64,000 nucleotides of DNA from Methanococcoides sp. LMO-2. GTDB lineage: Archaea; Halobacteriota; Methanosarcinia; Methanosarcinales; Methanosarcinaceae. The position numbers were made by a program, and so were the translations under genes. The DNA lies in contig NZ_JBCAUS010000002.1 in NCBI RefSeq assembly GCF_038432375.1, positions 808,282 through 872,281 of the forward strand. The letters are read 5' to 3'. The notes under the pieces were generated by a model that was given only the letters and a program-made list of their open reading frames with translations, made no database searches and was not told the origin of the DNA. This document shows positions 18,082-23,752 of this stretch, piece by piece (within the stretch, counting starts at the first letter, position 1; each line of letters begins with the position of its first letter).

Positions 18082-19275
18082 CTGAACCTTGATATTTATA
18101 AAAATTTGAGCAGGGGGGTTGAAAGCACATACATCAACCTGAACCCTATCCAGCGGGGAGGAGTACTTACCGCTGAAGCCAGAAAAGCAACACTTGAATT
18201 CGCAGATGGTTATTCAGTTTGTGACTACTGTTTCGAGTCAAGGGTCGATCTGGTCCAGAACCCGCCTGTAAGGAACCTTACAGCAGATATAGCAGAATTC
18301 CTGAACATGGACGACGTGAGGTTCACAGCCGGATGCCGACATGCGAAATGGGCGGCTATGCACATGGTCACACAACCCGGCGATACCATTGTACTGGATT
18401 CACTTGCACATTATACATCATACCTTGCAGCAGAAGCGAACCAGCTAAAGGTCGTAGAGGTACCGCATAGTGGCTACCCTGAATTTACTATCGATCCTGA
18501 GAAGTATGCGGAAAAGTTCGAGGAAGTAGAGCGCAATACCGGGTCACTGCCTGCGCTGGCGCTGCTGACACATGTTGACTATCGTTATGGGAATGTGGCA
18601 GATGCAGCATCCGTAGGGAAAATCTGTAAGGAATACGGCGTACCGTTCCTGCTGAACACAGCTTACTCATCAGGAGTTATGCCAATTGACGGGAAGAAAC
18701 TTGGCGTTGACTTCCTTTGTGCTTCAGGACACAAAAGCTGGGCAGCATCCGCACCAATGGGAATACTTGCAACAACCTTCGAATGGAACCAGCAGGTATT
18801 CGACAAATCTACAATCAGAGGAGACTGGAGCGGACGTGGCTTCACCAAGAAGGAAGTAGCCCTGTTCGGCTGTTCTCCTGTCTTCGGAGCACCGGTAATG
18901 TCACTGATGGCATCATTCCCTGCTGTTGTGGAACGTGTGAAGCACTGGGATGAGGAAGTAGAGAATGCAAGATACCTTGCATCACAGATCGAACGTATCG
19001 AAGGATTCCACCAGATGGGTGTCAAGCCTACAGAGCATACACTTGTAGCTTTCGAATCCCTTCCGTTCTTCGAAGCTGCTTCCAAATCAAAGAAACGTGG
19101 TTATTTCCTGTACCATGAACTGAAGAAACGAAAGATAATGGGAATACAGCCGGGCATGAGCAAGAGTTTCAAACTGAATACGTTCGGGCTCAGCAGAAAG
19201 CAGATAGAATACGTTGCCAGAGCTTTCCTTGAGATCGCAAGGAAATACGACATACCGGTGGAGGATGAAGCATGA
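18082..19275 (+). CDS. pscS: Sep-tRNA:Cys-tRNA synthase (SepCysS)
   Basis: PLP enzyme that converts O-phosphoseryl-tRNA(Cys) to cysteinyl-tRNA(Cys), the tRNA-dependent cysteine route of methanogens. Seen: NLNPIQRGG, the paired cysteines of GYSVCDYC, the PLP lysine in SGHKSWAAS and a further cysteine in LFGCSPVFG. The first standard start is TTG at 18106, but upstream in the same frame LNLDIYKN resembles the N-terminus that I recall for other SepCysS proteins; that frame opens with CTG at 18082, just after an in-frame TAA and 9 nt after AGGGGG. I therefore place the start there, giving about 397 residues. Methanosarcina species carry two SepCysS paralogues; this one is divergent around CRHAKWAAMHM. 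Overlaps the DUF169 gene by ATGA. Confidence 0.88.
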   Translation: MNLDIYKNLSRGVESTYINLNPIQRGGVLTAEARKATLEFADGYSVCDYCFESRVDLVQNPPVRNLTADIAEFLNMDDVRFTAGCRHAKWAAMHMVTQPGDTIVLDSLAHYTSYLAAEANQLKVVEVPHSGYPEFTIDPEKYAEKFEEVERNTGSLPALALLTHVDYRYGNVADAASVGKICKEYGVPFLLNTAYSSGVMPIDGKKLGVDFLCASGHKSWAASAPMGILATTFEWNQQVFDKSTIRGDWSGRGFTKKEVALFGCSPVFGAPVMSLMASFPAVVERVKHWDEEVENARYLASQIERIEGFHQMGVKPTEHTLVAFESLPFFEAASKSKKRGYFLYHELKKRKIMGIQPGMSKSFKLNTFGLSRKQIEYVARAFLEIARKYDIPVEDEA

Positions 19276-20279
19276 AATATACGGAACTGACAAAGCAGTT
19301 CAGGCAATTCTTTGAGTTGCCTTTTACACCGGTCGCTGTCAAGTTCAACAGTAATGAGGAGCCAGATATACCGCATCCCATGCGTTACTGTGAGATCGTG
19401 AGAAAAGCTGCAGCCTTTGGAACATCCTATACATGTTCAGCTGATGACATGTCCTGTGCAAGCGCGGAACTGGCACTGGGTTTCACAGAACCTGCTTATG
19501 GCGATGTGTATCCAAGGATGAAGCCTGCGGACACAAAGACCATGACCGTCACACCACTTGATAAATGTGAGTTCGAACCCGATGTGGTGGTGGTGGTGGG
19601 AACCGCCAGCAAGCTGATGCGTGTGGCTGCAACCCTGTCCAAAGTGAAAGGTGACATGGTGAATGCAAAGTTCAAGGGAGAGTTCGCTGTCTGTGGAGAA
19701 TGTACCACCATCCCGGTAATGGAGAACAAGGTGAACCTCTCACTCCTGTGTTCCGGAGCACGCATGTTCAGCGATTACAGGAACGATGAGATCGTGTTCG
19801 GATTCCCCATGGAAGCCTTTGTTGATCTCGCTGAGTCACTGAAAGAAGAAACCATCACGAAAGCGCTTTGTGGCTGTCTTATGGACGACCTGCCGGCACG
19901 TCTGGTGGAGGCTATCCTTGCACTTGGTTTCACGAAAGGAACGGACCATTTCATCGGACGTTTCGGGGATGAGATCGTAAGGCTGTACATTCCAAAGGAC
20001 GAAAGCGGGAAAAGCTCATCAGTAACCCTGCATGTTCCTGTGAAATTCAAAGATGCAGATGCATCAAAATCCTCAGAAGAAGTTGCAACCGACCTTTTCG
20101 AGGAGCCCATGAACTATCGCCTCAGGGATAACTGGGTCGATGCGATACTACTGATCGATCTGCACGAACCCATCAGGCGTGCAGCCATGAAAACTGAAAA
20201 GTTCAATGAACTCGTCAACAACGGAATAGAGGTAATGCTGGAACGTGTTGGCAAATTCAAGCGCAAGACGATACATTAA
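19272..20279 (+). CDS. DUF169 family protein
   Basis: 335 residues, recognised as DUF169 by the start (FFELPFTPVAVKF near residues 14-26) and by the cysteine-rich segment RYCEIVRKAAAF...YTCSADDMSC...ELALGF (about 38-73). Further cysteines are in CGECTTIP (about 137-144) and LLCSGARMFSDY. The family occurs in methanogens and anaerobic bacteria; its biochemical role is unknown to me, and the cysteines could hold a metal. Its ATG overlaps the SepCysS stop by four bases, so the two are translationally coupled and it may act in the same sulfur or cysteine step. Confidence 0.85.
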   Translation: MKYTELTKQFRQFFELPFTPVAVKFNSNEEPDIPHPMRYCEIVRKAAAFGTSYTCSADDMSCASAELALGFTEPAYGDVYPRMKPADTKTMTVTPLDKCEFEPDVVVVVGTASKLMRVAATLSKVKGDMVNAKFKGEFAVCGECTTIPVMENKVNLSLLCSGARMFSDYRNDEIVFGFPMEAFVDLAESLKEETITKALCGCLMDDLPARLVEAILALGFTKGTDHFIGRFGDEIVRLYIPKDESGKSSSVTLHVPVKFKDADASKSSEEVATDLFEEPMNYRLRDNWVDAILLIDLHEPIRRAAMKTEKFNELVNNGIEVMLERVGKFKRKTIH

Positions 20280-20291
20280 ATGTAAACAAAA

Positions 20292-20338
20292 GCAGATTGC
20301 CATGAACAATGGCAGATCTGCATTTTATCTATTTTTTA
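20292..20338 (+). terminator. Hairpin plus T-tract terminator after SepCysS-DUF169
   Basis: GCAGATTGCCAT (20292-20303) pairs with ATGGCAGATCTGC (20309-20321), with a five-base GAACA loop and one bulged G. It is followed by ATTTTATCTATTTTTT. This looks like a bacterial-type intrinsic terminator and lies 12 bases after the DUF169 stop. Confidence 0.75.
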
Positions 20339-20441
20339 GTTCATTTATTTGAGAAGAATAATTTAAAAGTAAACGACGAAGAAGGAGAAGATAAAATTAA
20401 AAATTAAATTTTAAATTCGAAATATGAAACAATCCTGCAAG

Positions 20442-20675
20442 TCAGGCTTTTTTGATATGCACTTTCCAGATATTGTTCTCTTCTTTATCGATACCAAGAA
20501 TAGTATGCCCTTCGTTCTTCACACTTTTAGGAACATTCGACACTGCAGGAGGATAATCAAAGATAACAGTAAGGTTATCACCACTTTCCAGCTCTTCTAA
20601 CTGTAATTTTGTTTTTACAAAAGTAAAGGGACAAATCTCCCCCCTGAGATCTAATTCAATTGGTTCTTCAGTCAT
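20442..20675 (-). CDS. TusA-family sulfur carrier-like protein (variant motif)
   Basis: 77 residues with the TusA fold outline: ELDLRGEICPFTFVKTKLQLEEL at the N-terminus and a C-terminal strand NNIWKVHIKKA. The active-site motif reads CPFT rather than CPxP, so the cysteine and first proline are kept but the second proline is lost. There is a single cysteine. It probably carries sulfur or interacts with a redox partner. It is convergent with DUF169 and divergent from the corrinoid protein gene. Compare the canonical CPYP copy at 7708-7944. Confidence 0.8.
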   Translation of the reverse strand: MTEEPIELDLRGEICPFTFVKTKLQLEELESGDNLTVIFDYPPAVSNVPKSVKNEGHTILGIDKEENNIWKVHIKKA

Positions 20676-20908
20676 ATTTCCACCTTTGGTCTTTGTTATT
20701 ATAATAAATAGCTCAGTCTGTAAAGATATAAGGGCTAAGATACAGGCAAATAAGGACAGAATTATTCCAGATTGGGAAATTCAGACATGATGGACTGTGT
20801 GGATATCCATCTCATAGGGAAGTGAACCTGTTAAACCGGAACTACTGAAGAAACACAGATATAGCATGTCTTCTGAAAACTTATTATATGTTTTAAAGAG
20901 GGATCAGA

Positions 20909-21556
20909 ATGCCATCAAAAGAAGAACTGCTTGGGGAAGCATATGCATCGTTGGTAGAGATCGATGAAAAGAGGGTCTTCAATGCCATTGAAAAATGGAT
21001 AGAAAATGGATATGAGATCAAAGACCTTTTAGAAAAGTTCGCAGAAGCCCTTAGTGAAATTGGCAAAAGGTTCGAAGAAAAGGAATATTTCCTGTCCCAG
21101 TTGATGAACTCCACTTTGATCCTTGACAAAGCAAACAAGCTCATTGTTGAAAAGATGGCTGAGAAAGGTGTGGAAATTAAAAGTAAAGGAACGATCGTAA
21201 TGGCAACTGTCAGGAACGATACCCATGACCTGGGGAAGAACATTGCAGCAAGTATGCTGAGGATCGCAGGATTCAATGTTATTGATATCGGAAAGGACCG
21301 TACTGCATCAGAGATCATCGACGCGGCAATTGACAATAAGGCCGACATTGTTGCAGTGTCCTCCATGACAAGCACAACGATGGGAAAACTTGAAGAATTG
21401 ATCGAGCTCCTTGAAGAGAAGGGAATCCGGCAAAATGTAAAAGTGGTTGTTAGCGGAGCTCCGGTTACGCAGGAATATGCAGATTCCATCGGAGCTGATG
21501 CATGTGTCAGGACTGCCACGGAAGCAGTAGAAGCCGCTGAAAGTTTTATGAATTAA
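20909..21556 (+). CDS. Methyltransferase corrinoid protein (MtmC/MtbC/MttC-like), orphan
   Basis: 215 residues, the methyl carrier of corrinoid-dependent methyl transfer from methylamines or similar compounds to coenzyme M. The N-terminal helical cap domain spans about residues 1-90. The cobalamin domain has the DxHxxG motif DTHDLG (Asp104, His106, Gly109), His106 being the lower axial ligand, then the SSMTSTTM loop and GAPVTQEYADSIGADACV near the end. No methyltransferase gene is adjacent. The next gene is a winged-helix regulator. The MtmB-like protein at 62226-63596 is one possible distant partner. Confidence 0.9.
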   Translation: MPSKEELLGEAYASLVEIDEKRVFNAIEKWIENGYEIKDLLEKFAEALSEIGKRFEEKEYFLSQLMNSTLILDKANKLIVEKMAEKGVEIKSKGTIVMATVRNDTHDLGKNIAASMLRIAGFNVIDIGKDRTASEIIDAAIDNKADIVAVSSMTSTTMGKLEELIELLEEKGIRQNVKVVVSGAPVTQEYADSIGADACVRTATEAVEAAESFMN

Positions 21557-21567
21557 GCCAAAATGGA

Positions 21568-21622
21568 GATACATTTATATAGTAGATAATACAATTCACG
21601 ATTGTGATTCACTATAGTGAAT
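21568..21622 (+). promoter_or_regulatory. TATA box and 16-bp palindrome before the winged-helix regulator
   Basis: A TATA-like ATTTATATAG lies around 21570-21580. The perfect palindrome ATTCACTATAGTGAAT occupies 21607-21622, where transcription from that TATA would begin, with a further ATTCAC...GTGATT half-site pair just upstream (21592-21609). This is the layout of a repressor operator, probably for the regulator encoded from 21672. Confidence 0.6.
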
Positions 21623-21671
21623 TTCTCATATCAACCGATATAAAAACATTACAAAAAAAGGAGCCAATAAA

Positions 21672-22068
21672 ATGAGGGATCGTTTTTGTTGATAATCACA
21701 AGGAAAAAGTACAGATAAAGAAAAAGATCGAAGATCCAAAGGACAAAGGCCTTAGAAAAACGATAGAAGGACTGCCACCTTCTGCAAAACTTGTCTATAA
21801 AGTACTGGAATACGGCGGTCTCCTGACACAAAAAGAGATAGCCGAACAAAGTTATCTTCCCCCACGTACTATTCGATATGCATTGGGCAGACTGAAGGAC
21901 GAGGATTTCCTGCAGGAAAGATTCTACTTCAAAGACGCAAGGCAAAGCCTGTATGGTCTGAAAGAAATACCCGGACAACAGGTCACAGGTGAAGCATCCC
22001 CACAGGGAGAATTTGAATTCGCCAATGTGTATACCGTTCCGAAGGAGTACGAAGTATTGGCAACATAA
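21672..22068 (+). CDS. Winged-helix (MarR-like) transcription regulator, frame interrupted at a T5 run
   Basis: GGAG (21660-21663) stands 8 nt before ATG 21672, but that frame stops after MRDRFC. From 21688 the next frame reads on without a stop to 22068 and encodes VDNHKEKVQIKKKIED..., a helix-turn-helix segment (LLTQKEIAEQSYLPPRTIRYAL, split: LLTQKEIAEQ then SYLPPRTIRYAL) and a wing, about 130 residues in total. Removing one T from TTTTT at 21683-21687 joins the two parts. In the downstream frame no ATG, GTG or TTG occurs before TTG 21883, which lies after the recognition helix. So this is a sequencing error, a real frameshift mutation or a programmed shift. Probable regulator of the corrinoid gene or of itself. 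Confidence 0.7.
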
Positions 22069-22384
22069 ATTCCATGATCCGGAACCATCAACTCAACAAC
22101 CTTCAAACCAAAATGTAATTGGTAGAAAGGTGTTGCAACCAATAAAGGACTCATTGTGAGAACAATGGGTCATCACTTCTTTTCATTTAATTATCACGAT
22201 CCAGCCTAACCATATTCAGGAGAGATCGTTCAGCGTTTACACTACAAAAGTAGACATTTCATAAAGAGAGATTTCGTACACTAAGAAGATCATCGATCAT
22301 TAAGAGAAAAATGGTCATTTAATGATTGATTACATTAGAACAACTGTTTTGATAAAGTAATAACTAAAAAAAGAAGTAAGTAAA
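22069..22384 (+). terminator. Intergenic stretch with hairpin terminator of the regulator gene
   Basis: 316 bases without a gene. An inverted repeat ATTGGT...ACCAAT lies around 22119-22142. The hairpin CATTGT-GAGA-ACAATG at 22152-22167, followed by T-rich sequence to about 22191, looks like the terminator. The rest is A/T-rich and ends at the tRNA-Gly 3' end. Confidence 0.5.
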
Positions 22385-22456
22385 TACACCAGCCGGGACT
22401 CGAACCCGGGTTCGAGCGTTGGCAACGCCCGGTGATAACCACTACACTACTGGTGT
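22385..22456 (-). tRNA. tRNA-Gly (GCC)
   Basis: 72 nt on the minus strand. Acceptor stem ACACCAG/CTGGTGT, anticodon stem GGGCG/CGCTC with loop TTGCCAA (anticodon GCC), T arm CGGG-TTCGAGT-CCCG. Discriminator A; CCA is not encoded. 15 nt downstream of tRNA-Phe and probably in the same transcript. Confidence 0.95.
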
Positions 22457-22471
22457 GAACTGAATTTTTGA

Positions 22472-22543
22472 TGCCCAGACCCGGATTCGAACCGGGGACA
22501 ACTGCCTCTTCAGGGCAGCGCTCTCCCACTGAGCTACCTAGGC
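22472..22543 (-). tRNA. tRNA-Phe (GAA)
   Basis: 72 nt on the minus strand. Acceptor stem GCCTAGG/TCTGGGC (with G-U pairs), D arm GCTC-AGTGGGA-GAGC, anticodon stem CTGCC/GGCAG with loop CTGAAGA (anticodon GAA), T arm CCCGG-TTCGAAT-CCGGG. CCA is not encoded. A TATA-like CCTTTATATC on the minus strand near 22573-22583 is placed to start transcription just before it. Confidence 0.95.
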
Positions 22544-22612
22544 CTTGAGAGCAACCGATACATGTCCTTTTTTGATATAAAGGTATCGGAAGACACTATT
22601 GTAAGATTGTGG

Positions 22613-22686
22613 TGGGCCCGCGGAGAGTCGAACTCCGGACCTCCGCCATGTCAAGGCGACGTCATAACCATCTAGACCACGAGCCC
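22613..22686 (-). tRNA. tRNA-Val (GAC)
   Basis: 74 nt on the minus strand. Acceptor stem GGGCTCG/CGGGCCC, anticodon loop TTGACAT (anticodon GAC), T arm CGGAG-TTCGACT-CTCCG. The discriminator A is followed by an encoded CCA (22610-22612), unlike the two neighbouring tRNAs. First of the three in transcription order. Confidence 0.95.
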
Positions 22687-22742
22687 ATTTTGCTTTTCCG
22701 TTGTCCAGTAAAATTGTATCCTGAACAACGCTTCTGTTTCTT

Positions 22743-22802
22743 GTTTGCTTCGAACCATGCTGCCCGAAGCAAACTCCTATAACCGATTTATGGTATAAAA
22801 AC
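22743..22802 (-). promoter_or_regulatory. tRNA promoter with 10-bp leader hairpin
   Basis: The minus strand has TATA-like GTTTTTATACC at 22792-22802. About 27 nt downstream comes a perfect inverted repeat, GTTTGCTTCG (22743-22752 on plus) with CGAAGCAAAC (22765-22774), separated by 12 bases. Transcription from the TATA would begin at the outer edge of this hairpin, giving a structured leader of about 85 nt before tRNA-Val. It could instead act as a terminator for the E1-like gene that ends at 22861. Confidence 0.5.
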
Positions 22803-22860
22803 TTTGTTGCTAATCGGTACTTCGGGTATTATTTCACTACGGGAAAGACACGGAGGCATT

Positions 22861-23634
22861 TTAGTAATTTTCAGCATCAATAGACGTAATGGAGGGATTA
22901 TTTCCGCAAACCGGACATTTTGGATTCCTGTTCACAGTTATCTCATCGAACCTCATTCCGAGGGCATCGTAGTAGATCATGCGCCCTACCAGCGACTTTC
23001 CAAGGCGGGAAATATACTTCACGACCTCTGTTGCCTGCATGGTACCCACTACTCCGGGAAGAATTCCCATGACACCGGCAGTCCTGGCTGCATCTGTGGA
23101 AGGTGATGTGGAGAAGATGCAACGGTAGCATGGCCCTTCATGAGGGAGGATTGTCATTACCTGCCCTTCGAACATGAAGATGCTGCCATGGAAGAGGGGC
23201 TTGTTATGGAGCACACATGCATCGTTGAGGAGATAACGGGTGGCGAAATTGTCCGAGCAGTCCACAACAACGTCGTAATCAGCGATAAGTTCCTCAACAT
23301 TGTCGGGACTCAGGCGCATGTTGTAGGATACTACCGTAACGTCGGGGTTCAGACTTTCCACATATTCCTTTGCAGACTCGACTTTCGGCCTTCCAAGGTT
23401 GCCTGCATGGATAACCTGGCGCTGCAGATTGCTCATTTCCACAACGTCATCATCAATTATTCCAAGCTTCCCAATGCCTGCAGCAGCAAGGTACTGTATC
23501 ACAGGTGAGCCGAGCCCGCCCGAACCAACACACAATACCCTTGATTCCAGAAGGCGCTTCTGCCCTTCCTCGCCCATGGGCTTCATAATAATATGCTTTG
23601 CATATCGTTCCTTTTGATCGGGAGTTAATTTCAT
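22861..23634 (-). CDS. HesA/MoeB/ThiF-family E1-like adenylyltransferase (copy 2, catalytic Cys absent)
   Basis: 257 residues, closely similar to copy 1 at 8021-8839: GSGGLGSP nucleotide loop (about residue 38), EMSNLQRQV, VDCSDNFATRY, and the Zn cysteines CYRC and CPVCG. At the position where copy 1 has PSCQEAGV this protein has DAARTAGV, so the conserved cysteine is alanine. It may adenylate a small beta-grasp protein without forming a thioester or persulfide. It ends DAENY and lacks the Cys-containing tail of copy 1. Divergent from the Mrp operon. Confidence 0.9.
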   Translation of the reverse strand: MKLTPDQKERYAKHIIMKPMGEEGQKRLLESRVLCVGSGGLGSPVIQYLAAAGIGKLGIIDDDVVEMSNLQRQVIHAGNLGRPKVESAKEYVESLNPDVTVVSYNMRLSPDNVEELIADYDVVVDCSDNFATRYLLNDACVLHNKPLFHGSIFMFEGQVMTILPHEGPCYRCIFSTSPSTDAARTAGVMGILPGVVGTMQATEVVKYISRLGKSLVGRMIYYDALGMRFDEITVNRNPKCPVCGNNPSITSIDAENY

Positions 23635-23752
23635 AAATCTAATATATACCCATAAAACCCTATAAATAAACAGAAGATTGTCAGGAATTTATCATGGTTT
23701 ATAATTGTAATGAAAAACAGTTATATATAGGGACTATATTTAGTGAGGAGAC
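23635..23752 (+). promoter_or_regulatory. Mrp operon promoter region
   Basis: 118 bases between divergent starts. TATA-like boxes CTATAAATAA (about 23663-23672) and TTATATATAG (23721-23730) face the Mrp operon. The nearer one would start transcription at about the mrpA ATG; the farther one gives a leader of roughly 60 nt that includes GAGGAG (23745-23750). Confidence 0.5.

Noticed and set aside
18091-18105. TATA-like TTTATAAAA before the TTG of SepCysS
   Set aside because: Transcription would begin inside the conserved coding region; the bases are more simply the codons for the N-terminal residues.
20893-21519. 208-codon serine/phenylalanine-rich minus-strand frame
   Set aside because: Shadow of the corrinoid protein gene.
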